From Planctomycetaceae bacterium (GTDB lineage: Bacteria > Planctomycetota > Planctomycetia > Planctomycetales > Planctomycetaceae): 62,510 nucleotides of DNA. The DNA lies in assembly GCA_002724315.1 (NCBI GenBank), contig PBOJ01000139.1, forward strand, positions 1 to 62,510, read 5' to 3'. Position 1 is the stretch's first letter. Each line of letters starts with the position of its first letter. A program made the position numbers and the translations under genes. The notes beneath the pieces were generated by a model, which was given only the letters and a program-made list of their open reading frames with translations, made no database searches and was not told where the DNA came from. Below are positions 9,040 through 16,883 of this stretch, in pieces.

Positions 9040-9070
9040 TTGGCTCATCGCGATACCCTCGGGATAGAAT
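9040..9070 (+). promoter_or_regulatory. Candidate promoter for the HpcH/HpaI aldolase gene
   Basis: TTGGCT, a 19-base spacer, and TAGAAT (five of six to the -10 consensus) end about 58 bases before the aldolase start. The spacer is slightly long. If real, transcription starts downstream of the longest upstream in-frame start, supporting the chosen ATG. Confidence 0.28.
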
Positions 9071-9128
9071 ACCCCGACCAAAATCCCCTCGACTCTCACG
9101 CCCGGCCCTTCCTTCCGGAGACAGTCCC

Positions 9129-9842
9129 ATGCCACGCACCAACCGGGTCAAACAGGCCATCGCCGACGGCCGGATCGCCACCGGCTTCTCACTCTGTTTC
9201 CCCTCTCCGCACATCGTCGAAATTCTTGGCCGGCTCGATTTCGATTTCGTCTGGCTGGACGGAGAACACGGACCGTTCGACCTGGCCACGCTCGAAGAAC
9301 ATTGCCGTGTCGCAGAACTGAATGGCGTCACCCCGATCGCGAGGGTGCCTGACATCCAGTCCTCGACGATCCTCAGGTATCTGGATCGAGGCATCCAGGG
9401 CATCCTCGGACCGCACATCGCCTGTCGCGCCGATGCCGAGCAACTGGTCCGGGCCTGCTACTTCGGTCCGCTTGGTGAACGGTCATTCGGCGGCAACCGC
9501 GGCTGTGATTATGACCACGAACTGGGAGACAAGGTCCAGTGGTACCGTGAGTCGAACGAGAACACGCTGGTGGGCGCGTTGCTGGAAGACGCCGGTGTCC
9601 TGGACAATCTCGACGACATTCTGTCTGTCGAAGGGATCGACTATTTCAGCGTTGGCCCCAACGACTTCGCACAGGGACTGGGAAAACCCGGCCAGGGCTG
9701 GTCACCGGAAGTGCAGCAGACGATCGAGGATGTCCACCAGCGCATCCGGGCAGCCGGACGAAAAGTGGGCAGCGACATCACTCGACGGCTCGATGTCAAG
9801 AATTCCCTTCTTGCACTCGGAAGTGACTTTCTCCAGGGCTGA
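9129..9842 (+). CDS. HpcH/HpaI aldolase/citrate lyase family protein
   Basis: A 237-residue class II metal-dependent aldolase with a TIM-barrel fold. Family motifs are in order: WLDGEHGPFD (catalytic His), PIARVPD (carboxylate-binding Arg), GILGPHI, LLEDAGVLDNLDDIL (metal Glu) and DYFSVGPNDFAQGLG (metal Asp). Relatives cleave 4-hydroxy-2-oxo acids or 2-keto-3-deoxy-rhamnonate to pyruvate plus an aldehyde. The context, next to a ManD-like dehydratase and an FAH-family protein, fits dehydration of a sugar acid followed by retro-aldol cleavage, which is inference. ATG has GGAG eight bases upstream. It is slightly shorter than the usual 250-260 residues at the C-terminus. Confidence 0.85.
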   Translation: MPRTNRVKQAIADGRIATGFSLCFPSPHIVEILGRLDFDFVWLDGEHGPFDLATLEEHCRVAELNGVTPIARVPDIQSSTILRYLDRGIQGILGPHIACRADAEQLVRACYFGPLGERSFGGNRGCDYDHELGDKVQWYRESNENTLVGALLEDAGVLDNLDDILSVEGIDYFSVGPNDFAQGLGKPGQGWSPEVQQTIEDVHQRIRAAGRKVGSDITRRLDVKNSLLALGSDFLQG

Positions 9843-10045
9843 CCCCTCCCCGCTCGCGATCCCTGTTCTGCTGCGGCCCGACAATTGATACAGTTCGCGC
9901 GCGTCCGGCAAATCGCGCGTCGAGGAACAGGCCATTGGCGGAAATCCGATTCAGTCAAGCATCGCGGCGGTGGACCTACCAGTTTCCACCAGTACAGCGC
10001 CCTGGCAGGCCTCGATCGATGGGTGACGTGCCCGTTAGCCTGATC

Positions 10046-10072
10046 GGAAACACCAGTTTGGCCAGGACCGTT
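10046..10072 (+). promoter_or_regulatory. Candidate ECF-type promoter (GGAAAC-N17-CGTT)
   Basis: GGAAAC followed after 17 bases by CGTT resembles the GGAAC ... CGTT/CGTC consensus of many ECF sigma factors. It lies about 270 bases before the sigma gene, as expected for autoregulation through a long leader. Pattern match only. Confidence 0.3.
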
Positions 10073-10191
10073 GCGCCACCTGGGATCCACACCGCAAAAT
10101 GACTCCACGTCAGCAGACATCGAGATCGACAACACCGCAGAGGTCGCCCGGCTGGACGATAGGTTCAGGCTGATTTTCCAGCGGGACCTGT

Positions 10192-10215
10192 TTTCTGTAA
10201 CTCACTTCACAGAAA
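10192..10215. repeat. Inverted repeat TTTCTGT-N10-ACAGAAA
   Basis: A perfect 7-base inverted repeat with a 10-base centre, between the candidate ECF promoter and the sigma gene. It could be an operator for a dimeric regulator or a leader hairpin. Confidence 0.4.
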
Positions 10216-10221
10216 CCCCTT

Positions 10222-10262
10222 GCGTCACCCCTGATCGTTTTCCTGCCGAAATCGTGTGACGC
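10222..10262. repeat. Inverted repeat GCGTCAC-N27-GTGACGC
   Basis: A second perfect 7-base inverted repeat, only six bases after the first one, with a 27-base centre. Together they could fold the leader RNA of the ECF sigma gene or form a protein-binding region. Function is not shown. Confidence 0.35.
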
Positions 10263-10342
10263 GATTCCGGCCGTCGGCAACACAGAATCAACTCCCGGTT
10301 CGAAGTGTTGGTCCGAGTTGGACCCGGTCGAGGTGATCCTGT

Positions 10343-10903
10343 GTGGTGGAAACGTTGTCCGAGACACGTCAAAGCGACGAGCAGTTGGCTTTCGAGGCGG
10401 CTCGTGAAGGTTCCGATGGACCGGCCTTCACCGAGTTGGTGGCTCGTTTTCGCGAACGTGTCTGGCGGATCTGCTATCGGATCATGGGCCATTCCGAAGA
10501 TGCGGCCGACGCCGCCCAGGATGTCCTGGTGCGGATGTTCCTTCAACGAGGCCGTTTCGAGGGACGTTCCCGATACTCGACCTGGGTCCACGGGATCACA
10601 GTTCGGACATGTTTGTCGCTGCGCCGCAGCCGAGGCCGACGGCACCGACGCGTTTCGACACTACCCGAATTCGATCTCGACACCGCCGGACCTGGTGATG
10701 GCAACCCGGAGCCGTCTACACGGCTTGACCTCGACCGCATGCTCGAGTCGCTATCCGACGAAGATCGGGCGATGGTCATGATGAAGTACGCCGAAGGGCA
10801 CAGTTACGAGGAGCTCAGCGAGATCTTCGGGCTCACAGAAAGTGCCTGCAAAATGCGAGTCAGCCGTGCGGTCGGCCGCCTGCGAGAGAAATTCACACGA
10901 TGA
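10343..10903 (+). CDS. ECF-type sigma-70 family RNA polymerase sigma factor
   Basis: A 186-residue sigma factor with only regions 2 and 4. Region 2 (about 22-90) shows FTELVARFRERVWRICYRI, then DAADAAQDVLVRMF and YSTWVHGITVRTC, the usual D-x-x-Q-x-x-F and W-x-x-x-I patterns. Region 4 (about 130-184) reads LSDEDRAMVMMKYAEG ... YEELSEIFGLTESACKMRVSRA, the helix-turn-helix that contacts the -35 element. The start is a GTG in a run of overlapping GTG codons, with GAGGTGAT upstream. The next gene starts inside its stop (ATGA) and encodes a small membrane protein, the arrangement of sigma and anti-sigma pairs. It probably controls its own promoter in the 500-base leader. Confidence 0.92.
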   Translation: MVETLSETRQSDEQLAFEAAREGSDGPAFTELVARFRERVWRICYRIMGHSEDAADAAQDVLVRMFLQRGRFEGRSRYSTWVHGITVRTCLSLRRSRGRRHRRVSTLPEFDLDTAGPGDGNPEPSTRLDLDRMLESLSDEDRAMVMMKYAEGHSYEELSEIFGLTESACKMRVSRAVGRLREKFTR

Positions 10904-11169
10904 CAACCAGCGATCTGAACGACTGGGATTTCGAGGGCGAACTGGCCCACCTCCTGATGGTCACCGAAGTGCCACCGGTGCCCGATGAACTGGAAACAAC
11001 CGTTCACCTCCGGCTCAACCGAGCACTGGTAACCAGCCACTGGATCACTTTCGTCACGACGGTCATCCCGCTGGCGATCGTCACCATGATCAACCCGATT
11101 TGCCACCTGCTGATTCAGACATTTTCCGGTCGACGTCGCCGATCGACCGGCTCGGATGAGGATTCCTGA
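10900..11169 (+). CDS. Small membrane protein, putative minimal anti-sigma partner
   Basis: An 89-residue protein overlapping the ECF sigma stop by four bases. The first 45 residues are acidic and soluble (L-N-D-W-D-F-E-G-E-L-A-H-L-L, then P-P-V-P-D-E-L-E). A hydrophobic stretch of about 30 residues follows (about 47-76), long enough for one membrane helix or a tight hairpin, then a basic tail (G-R-R-R-R-S). The P-x-P-D-E-L-E segment resembles the N-terminal helices of membrane anti-sigma factors, but the zinc anti-sigma His-x3-Cys-x2-Cys motif is absent. The role is inferred from position. Too short for a periplasmic sensor domain. Confidence 0.62.
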   Translation: MTTSDLNDWDFEGELAHLLMVTEVPPVPDELETTVHLRLNRALVTSHWITFVTTVIPLAIVTMINPICHLLIQTFSGRRRRSTGSDEDS

Positions 11170-11251
11170 CACAACACCTTTTCGTGCGAACTGCGTCCGA
11201 AGGATCGCCCCGGCGAGAAGCCGCTGTCCGCACATCAAAGAGGAGAACGAA

Positions 11252-12133
11252 ATGACCATTCTTCTATCCACCACCTTGGCGTTGGCACCGGTCGACACCG
11301 CCAAGACAGCTGTCACCGAGGGTGTCGGCGAGGTGAGCTCGGCACTGCAGAGCGCCTTCCAACCCGTGATCGACCTGCTGCCGTCAGTAGTAGCCATGAT
11401 CGCCGTGTTGGTGGTCGGCTTTGTCGTGGCCCGCTTGCTGGCCCGTGGCGTGGACGCCGTGGGGCAACGCATCGGGCTGGACGCAGCCGCCGAACGCAGC
11501 GGGTTGGCCGCTTCGATGAAGAAGGTCGGTATCGAGCGAGGCCTCTCGGCCATCGTTGCCCAACTGGTCTTCTGGTTGTTGATGTGTGTCTTCCTGGTGG
11601 CAGCCTTCAACCTGTTGAACCTGCCATCACTCTCGGCCGCCACCCAGAAACTGGTCGACTACATCCCCAGCCTGCTGGCTGCCACCACCGTGGTCCTGAT
11701 CGGCCTGCTGATCGCGTCTTTCCTGCGGGGAGTGATCGCGACGGCTGCTGACCGAATCGGCATCACCTACGCCGACCGGCTGGCCAGCGGGGCCTATTAC
11801 ATCCTGGCCATGATGACCTTCATCGCCGCCTTCGATCAGCTCGCCATCCAGTTCGAGCTGCTCAACCAGCTGATCCTGATCAGCTTTGGCGCCCTGGCCC
11901 TTGGTGTCGGACTCTCGGTGGGACTCGGTGGACGGGATGTCGCCGGTGGCATCATGTCCGGCTACTACGTCCGGCAACGGATGCAGGCAGGGGACACCGT
12001 CGACGTGGCCGGGATCCAGGGAATCGTTCGCGAGGTCGGCCCGGTGGCCACGGTCATCGAAACCACGACTGACGGATTGACCCATAGGCACACCGTGCCC
12101 AACGCGAAGATGCTCAGCGAAGCGGTTCGCTAA
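11252..12133 (+). CDS. Mechanosensitive channel (MscS)-like membrane protein, short form
   Basis: A 293-residue membrane protein. Helices lie near 39-61, 105-127, 140-165 and 180-205, and then comes a pore-like segment (LISFGALALGVGLSVGLGG, about 210-228) with the Gly/Ala pattern of MscS helix 3. A short beta domain follows (GDTVDVAGIQGIVREVGPVATVIET ... TVPNAKML), and the chain then stops, so the C-terminal alpha/beta vestibule domain of E. coli MscS is missing. Repeated conserved TM-helix motifs (DLLPSVVAMIAVLVVGFVVARLLARG and DYIPSLLAATTVVLIGLLIASFL) suggest an internal duplication. AGAGGAG precedes the ATG. It lies 82 bases after the ECF sigma pair and ends at a terminator. Confidence 0.8.
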   Translation: MTILLSTTLALAPVDTAKTAVTEGVGEVSSALQSAFQPVIDLLPSVVAMIAVLVVGFVVARLLARGVDAVGQRIGLDAAAERSGLAASMKKVGIERGLSAIVAQLVFWLLMCVFLVAAFNLLNLPSLSAATQKLVDYIPSLLAATTVVLIGLLIASFLRGVIATAADRIGITYADRLASGAYYILAMMTFIAAFDQLAIQFELLNQLILISFGALALGVGLSVGLGGRDVAGGIMSGYYVRQRMQAGDTVDVAGIQGIVREVGPVATVIETTTDGLTHRHTVPNAKMLSEAVR

Positions 12134-12162
12134 GACTCCGCAACCGACGCTGCCAGTTGACT

Positions 12163-12206
12163 CTGCCCCGGAATCCCACGCGGACTCCGGGGCAGTTGTC
12201 TTTTTC
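12163..12206 (+). terminator. Intrinsic terminator after the MscS-like gene
   Basis: A perfect 10-base-pair stem (CTGCCCCGGA / TCCGGGGCAG) with a 13-base loop is followed directly by TTGTCTTTTTC on the plus strand, 29 bases after the stop codon. It closes the sigma / membrane protein / channel unit and separates it from the convergent small gene. The minus strand lacks a T run, so it acts in one direction. Confidence 0.82.
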
Positions 12207-12214
12207 GGCCGGCC

Positions 12215-12646
12215 TCATTTCTTCTTTGGAGCCGGTTTCTTCGGCAACGGTTTCTTTGGCGTCTTGGGCTTTGCCTTGGACTTCGCCTTCGTCTTCCCCG
12301 GCCCCACCGCTCTCGATCGAGGGACCACCGCCCGCAACTGCGACGCACCGGTCTGTCTCAGGTCGACCCGGCTCCTGAGTTGATTGGCTCCCGATTTCCC
12401 GGTGTCGTACAGATACAGTTGGCTGAACGCATTGTCTGTGATCAGCAACAACTGCTGGCTGGAATCGTACTGGACCGAATAACGGGGCACCGTGTAGGTC
12501 CGCTGCGTCGCCGTTTTCGGAGCCGCCTTCTTCTGCACGGACTCCCCCTTCTTTCCCTCATTCTGCCCGAATGCGGAAAGAACGACAGCCCCCAGAACCA
12601 GGCCTGCAGCAAAGCCGGCTGCGATATTGTTCTGCTTCATCTTCAC
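12215..12646 (-). CDS. Small exported Lys/Pro-rich hypothetical protein
   Basis: A protein of 143 residues. An uncleaved anchor or Sec signal (AAGFAAGLVLGAVVLSAFGQ, about 8-27) precedes a short central domain (about 45-100: R-Y-S-V-Q-Y-D-S-S-Q-Q-L-L-L-I-T-D-N, then F-S-Q-L-Y-L-Y-D) that looks like two beta strands of a propeller blade, and a tail of Lys-Pro-Lys repeats (KPKTPKKPLPKKPAPKKK). The central pattern 'L-L-x-I-T-D-N ... L-Y-L-Y-D' resembles small planctomycete signal-peptide proteins, but I recognise no named family. The GTG start was picked for GAGG eight bases upstream; an ATG six bases inside is an alternative. The basic tail could bind a polyanion at the envelope. Confidence 0.6.
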   Translation of the reverse strand: MKMKQNNIAAGFAAGLVLGAVVLSAFGQNEGKKGESVQKKAAPKTATQRTYTVPRYSVQYDSSQQLLLITDNAFSQLYLYDTGKSGANQLRSRVDLRQTGASQLRAVVPRSRAVGPGKTKAKSKAKPKTPKKPLPKKPAPKKK

Positions 12647-12964
12647 GGCATTCACCTCATTTCGACGGATTTTTTGGATCGTGTACCTGTGGCCCCCATC
12701 GTCTGGACGAGACATGATCGCCGACCATTCGACAAGCGGTCTGTCCCACCAGCCCTTCGCCCGGGTCTCTGGCCAACACCCTCAAACACACGACAGATGG
12801 GGATACTTTGCGTGAGGCGACTCGGAAACCCGACCACACCTCAGCCCGGAGGAGCTGCGCACTGCAGATCTCCACTCCCGTAACTTATACACGGTGTGAG
12901 TCCACCAGGCCTCTCGAATCGGCACATGTTTGCCGCGCACGGGTCGACCGGTCAGAATCGGTTC
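12647..12964. other. 318-base divergent intergenic region
   Basis: Separates the small Lys-rich gene (minus) from the S9 peptidase (plus). A TTATAC box at about 12885-12890 is a weak -10 candidate for the peptidase. Nothing else recognisable. Confidence 0.4.
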
Positions 12965-14857
12965 ATGAGCAAGACAACACGACAGTACGGACGTTGGTCG
13001 AGTCCATTGACGCCGGCCACAGTGGCAGCCGGACGGCGTATCGACGGTGTCGCATTCGACAGTGACGGCGCCACCCTGGTTTGGCTCGAAGGGCGGTCGG
13101 GGCAGGGTGTGCTGGTTGTCGACGACGGAAGTGGAGATGCCCCCCGCGACCTGACCGCCCAGCACAGTGTCCGAGCCGAAGTCGGCTACGGCGGCGGCGA
13201 CTTCACAGTCCACGGCGGAACAGCCTATTTCGTCGTGCATCGCACCGGCCGCCTATTTGCCCAATCCCTGTCAGGCGGCACCGCCACACCCATCACCCCG
13301 GCCTTCGGCAGCGCCTCCTCGCCCTGCGTGTCGGCAGACGGCCGTTTTGTCGTCTACGTCCACACCGACGACGAAACTGATCGCATCGCGGTGGCCGACA
13401 CCGACGGAGTCCACTGGCCTGCCATCCTGGCCTCCGGCCACGACTTCTTCATGCAGCCTCGCCTGAGCCCAGACGGGACACGACTGGCCTTCATCGCCTG
13501 GGATCACCCCAACATGCCCTGGGACGGCACCACGCTGTATGTCGCCGACCTGGACACCTCGGGGCCACTGCCCACGGCTAGCACTCCCCGCGCGGTCGCC
13601 GGTGGAGACCAGATCGCCATTTTCCAGCCCGAATTCACCACCGACAGCAGTCGGTTGCTGTACGTTTCGGACGAATCCGGATGGGGCCGGCTGGCCTGCC
13701 GGGACCTGCAAACCGACGATGTCCAATGGCTGACCGAAGACGACGTGGAATTCGGGACTCCGGCGTGGGCTCAGGACATGCGAACCTACGCCGTGTGTGG
13801 CGATGGACAATCGGTGGTCGCGGTCGGCAGCCGCCAGGGCTTCCACAGCGCCGTGCGCATCGAACTGGTGAGCGGCGAGCACTCCATCGTGGAACCCTTG
13901 GCCGACCTGACCGACATCTCACAGATCGCTGCCGCCCCCAGTGGATCCCGTGTGGCGGTCATCGGCAGCAGTGCCGTCCAGACACCACGCGTGGTCTGCT
14001 GTGAAACCTCCCAGGGCACATCACGGATCGTCGCACGAGCGACCGGCGAGACGCTGTCGCCCGACGGCCTGTCGAGTCCCGAAGCCATCACATGGGAATC
14101 CGCGGGCGGAGAAATGGCCCATGGCCTGTTTTATCCTCCGGCCAGCGAAACTTTTGATGGCACGGGCCTGCCGCCGGTGATTGCGATGATCCACGGCGGC
14201 CCCACTTCACAGTCTCGAGCAGGCTGGAAGGCCGACGTCCAGTACTTCGCCACCAGGGGCTGGGCCGTTTTGCAGGTCAATTACCGTGGCAGCACCGGTT
14301 ACGGCCGGGACTACATGCTGAAACTTCGTGGCAACTGGGGAATCTGCGACGTCGAAGACTCCATCAGTGGCGTTCGGCATCTGGTTGACACCCAGCAAGT
14401 TGACCCGGATCGCAGGGTGATCATGGGCGGAAGCGCCGGTGGATTCACCGTTCTCCAGGTGATGGCGCACCATCCCGACGAGTTCACCGCCGGCGTCAAT
14501 CTTTACGGGGTAGCCAACCAGTTCCACCTGGCCAGCGACACGCACAAGTTCGAGAGCCGTTACACCGACACGATGATCGGCCCGCTTCCGGAGACCGCTT
14601 CGCTGTACCACGAGCGGTCACCAGGATTTCATGCCGAGAAAATCCGTCGCCCGATTGCTGTCTTCCAGGGAGACATCGACCGGGTTGTCCCACGCCAGCA
14701 ATCCGACGATGTCGTCGCCGCCCTCCGTCGCACGGGAACACCTCACGTCTACCACCTCTACGAGGGGGAAGGCCACGGGTGGCGGAAGCAGGAAACGATT
14801 GATCACTTCTACCGGGCCGTCGAGTCCTTTCTCGAACAGCACGTGTTGATGCAGTAG
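12965..14857 (+). CDS. S9 family peptidase (acylaminoacyl/dipeptidyl-peptidase-like)
   Basis: A 630-residue prolyl-oligopeptidase-clan serine peptidase without a signal peptide. The N-terminal two thirds is a seven-bladed-type propeller of TolB/WD-like repeats (SPDGTRLAFIAWD, TTDSSRLLYVSDESGWG). The C-terminal alpha/beta hydrolase domain, from about residue 375, has IHGGPTSQ (oxyanion region), NYRGSTGYGRDY, the nucleophile elbow GGSAGG (Ser near 490), FQGDIDRVVP (Asp) and EGEGHGW (His). All triad residues are present. Such enzymes remove dipeptides or acylated residues from peptides. The ATG was chosen over an upstream in-frame GTG because the latter sits at the candidate promoter. Convergent with the lipid gene pair. 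Confidence 0.9.
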   Translation: MSKTTRQYGRWSSPLTPATVAAGRRIDGVAFDSDGATLVWLEGRSGQGVLVVDDGSGDAPRDLTAQHSVRAEVGYGGGDFTVHGGTAYFVVHRTGRLFAQSLSGGTATPITPAFGSASSPCVSADGRFVVYVHTDDETDRIAVADTDGVHWPAILASGHDFFMQPRLSPDGTRLAFIAWDHPNMPWDGTTLYVADLDTSGPLPTASTPRAVAGGDQIAIFQPEFTTDSSRLLYVSDESGWGRLACRDLQTDDVQWLTEDDVEFGTPAWAQDMRTYAVCGDGQSVVAVGSRQGFHSAVRIELVSGEHSIVEPLADLTDISQIAAAPSGSRVAVIGSSAVQTPRVVCCETSQGTSRIVARATGETLSPDGLSSPEAITWESAGGEMAHGLFYPPASETFDGTGLPPVIAMIHGGPTSQSRAGWKADVQYFATRGWAVLQVNYRGSTGYGRDYMLKLRGNWGICDVEDSISGVRHLVDTQQVDPDRRVIMGGSAGGFTVLQVMAHHPDEFTAGVNLYGVANQFHLASDTHKFESRYTDTMIGPLPETASLYHERSPGFHAEKIRRPIAVFQGDIDRVVPRQQSDDVVAALRRTGTPHVYHLYEGEGHGWRKQETIDHFYRAVESFLEQHVLMQ

Positions 14858-14864
14858 GGAAGGG

Positions 14865-15590
14865 TCAGTCCCCTCGTCCCACGACGCGGGCCACGGCGAG
14901 ATCCAGCGGTGGAGCCAACCGGCCTGCCACAATCACCGCCAACACCGCGACGACCACACCGGTGAACACATCCATCGTGTAGTGCGCCCGCAGGACCAGC
15001 ACCACCACCGTCTGAAACAGGCCGAACATCCCGCCGCAGAGGATCCCGACACGACCGAACCGCCGCGCCAACTCGACGCCACCGTAGACCGCCAGCGCTG
15101 TATGACCAGAAAAGAAGAAGTCGTTGGCCACCTCGTAGGTCACCAGCAGTGACGGAAATCCCGGATCGAACCACAGCATTCCGATCGGGGCCGGCAACGG
15201 CGAAAGCCACTGGCACACCTGCCTCATCGAAAACAGTATCAGCAAACCCAGAAATGGACGAACCGATCGGCCGAGGATCGTCGAGGCAAAAATCCAACAC
15301 GCGACCAGATCGATCAGCAACGAACTGGTGACCAGCAGCGCCGAGGCGACATCCCGGTCCCGATTGAGATGGTCATTCCAGCCGGCAGTCCACTCGTGAA
15401 CCCGGTCCCCGACGGTCAGGGCCCGTGAGGCGGCATCTCGAGTCTCATCATCGACGGCAAATTCCCGCACACCCAGCAGGGCCTGGGACCCCAGCCACAA
15501 GCCGATCCCCACGGCGACCACGACAACCCGCACCCCCCGTTCGGCCCTCCCCGGCCGCCGGACTTCTTCTTGGACCAACAAATCGTTCAT
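14865..15590 (-). CDS. PAP2-related protein with sphingomyelin-synthase-like domain
   Basis: A 241-residue membrane protein with about six hydrophobic segments. Two conserved blocks, FFFSGHTALAVYG and RAHYTMDVFTG, match the His-His-Asp triad arrangement of the PAP2_C / sphingomyelin synthase group (S-G-H-T ... H-Y-T-x-D-V) rather than that of ordinary PAP2 phosphatases, which have K-x6-R-P, PSGH and S-R-x5-H-x3-D. Eukaryotic relatives move a phospho-head group between lipids; bacterial members are uncharacterised. Its ATG overlaps the stop of the acyltransferase gene by three bases, so the two enzymes are translationally coupled and probably act on one lipid. The substrate is unknown. Confidence 0.72.
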   Translation of the reverse strand: MNDLLVQEEVRRPGRAERGVRVVVVAVGIGLWLGSQALLGVREFAVDDETRDAASRALTVGDRVHEWTAGWNDHLNRDRDVASALLVTSSLLIDLVACWIFASTILGRSVRPFLGLLILFSMRQVCQWLSPLPAPIGMLWFDPGFPSLLVTYEVANDFFFSGHTALAVYGGVELARRFGRVGILCGGMFGLFQTVVVLVLRAHYTMDVFTGVVVAVLAVIVAGRLAPPLDLAVARVVGRGD

Positions 15591-16858
15591 GGGGATTGCT
15601 CTCGCCCTCCGACCGGCAGACGCGTCCGCTCGATCTCAGCAGCCAGCCCGGAAATCAACTGTCGCAGCCTTGTCTCCAGTTCCTGCATCAAGGGATCTCC
15701 GTCACCATCGCGAGACCGCTCGGCAGAAACCTCGATCGCTTCCCCCACTTCCACGAGAACTGCCATCGGACCGTGCACACTGGCCACGTCGGTCAGGTCT
15801 TCCTCGAACCGTTCCACCGTTTCGAGAATTCGTTCCACGGGCCGATCCGGCCCGATGTAATCGGTGGGATACAACGACAGCTGTTGCGCCAGGTAACAAT
15901 CGGCCAGTTGTCGCCACCGTCGTTGACGCTCCTCCTCGGGCAATTCCTGTTCAACCATGTCGGGAAGGATCTCGACCCGGAGCCGCTTGACCCTCGCCAC
16001 GACCCCCTCGTCACAACGGCCACCACACCACTCCTCTTCAAGCGGCCCGAGCACACTGTCTATCAACCTGTCTCGACGATCAAAGATCGACCCCGCCTGA
16101 GGGGTACCGAGATATTCCACTTCCTTCAGTGTCAGCAACGCCTGTCCGATTCGCTCAACTCTCTCAAGCAACGGTCGTTGCGATTGGGGCTGCCAACTCA
16201 ACCGGGCCTCGATCTCGCCCAACACACCCGAAACACTCGACTCGATCTCCCCGTCAAACCGGTACTTCACAGCGGTCGGATGCACCACCACCCGCCCGGC
16301 AGGATCGGCAGATGCGCGTTTGCGTGCCGCCGTCCGCGCCATCAGCGACACCCCGTTCTGGAGCACGTTGAGATGATCGTTGGTGCGGGAGATCATCCCC
16401 TCGGGAAACACCACAAGTGGCCGTTCCGCATCTACGAGAATCTTGATGGCACAATTCAGTGCCGCTCGATCCATCCCCTCGCGATAGATGCTGAAACCGC
16501 CCAGCCGCCGCACCAGAAACGTCTGCAAAGCGTTGACCTTGAACACGTTCCAACTGGCCATGCCGAACACATGGCAACCGGCCTGGGCAGCGACTTCTCC
16601 CAGCACTGCCGGGTCGCTGGGACGACAGTGGTTCGGGGCCACGATGATGCCGTCACCGGATTCGAGCGAAGCCTTCAGCCGTTCGACACCGCGTACTTCG
16701 ATCGCGGTGATATCGAACTGCCGCCGAAGCCGCCAACCCACCACACGTTCAAGCACCCACGGCCACAAGTTGCCGCGGTGTGGCGGAATGAACTCGTACT
16801 TGTCGTCAAAGACGATTTCCTGCATGGCGTCGCCCGGCAGTTTACCGGCATCGGCCAT
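15587..16858 (-). CDS. 1-acyl-sn-glycerol-3-phosphate acyltransferase (PlsC-like) with C-terminal extension
   Basis: A 423-residue protein whose N-terminal 250 residues hold the PlsC acyltransferase motifs: APNHCRPSDPAVLG (motif I, H-x4-D), FSIYREGMDR (motif II area) and VVFPEGMISR (motif III). A further 170 residues, charged and probably helical, follow (LERVERIGQALLTL ... RLRQLISGLAAEIER). I recognise no domain there. It lacks obvious membrane helices, so is probably peripheral to the membrane. Enzymes of this family add a fatty acyl group to lysophosphatidate or other acceptors. A start 33 bases inside (MQEIVFDD) is also possible. It is the first gene of the pair with the sphingomyelin-synthase-like protein. 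Confidence 0.85.
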   Translation of the reverse strand: MADAGKLPGDAMQEIVFDDKYEFIPPHRGNLWPWVLERVVGWRLRRQFDITAIEVRGVERLKASLESGDGIIVAPNHCRPSDPAVLGEVAAQAGCHVFGMASWNVFKVNALQTFLVRRLGGFSIYREGMDRAALNCAIKILVDAERPLVVFPEGMISRTNDHLNVLQNGVSLMARTAARKRASADPAGRVVVHPTAVKYRFDGEIESSVSGVLGEIEARLSWQPQSQRPLLERVERIGQALLTLKEVEYLGTPQAGSIFDRRDRLIDSVLGPLEEEWCGGRCDEGVVARVKRLRVEILPDMVEQELPEEERQRRWRQLADCYLAQQLSLYPTDYIGPDRPVERILETVERFEEDLTDVASVHGPMAVLVEVGEAIEVSAERSRDGDGDPLMQELETRLRQLISGLAAEIERTRLPVGGREQSP

Positions 16859-16883
16859 CCTGAGCCAATCCGACCGGCCGTCG

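Larger units (their letters stand above)
9843..10342. other. 500-base non-coding region, likely leader and promoter of the ECF sigma gene
   Basis: No convincing gene is present; reading frames on either strand lack family motifs. It contains an ECF-like promoter candidate, two inverted repeats and a GC-rich stretch around 9895-9920. No tRNA-like cloverleaf was found. The length suggests regulation at the transcript level upstream of the sigma factor. Confidence 0.5.

Noticed and set aside
9641..10135. Possible minus-strand gene in the sigma leader region
   Set aside because: Partly antisense to the aldolase gene, with Arg/Cys/Trp-rich composition and no family motif; the region is better explained as a leader.
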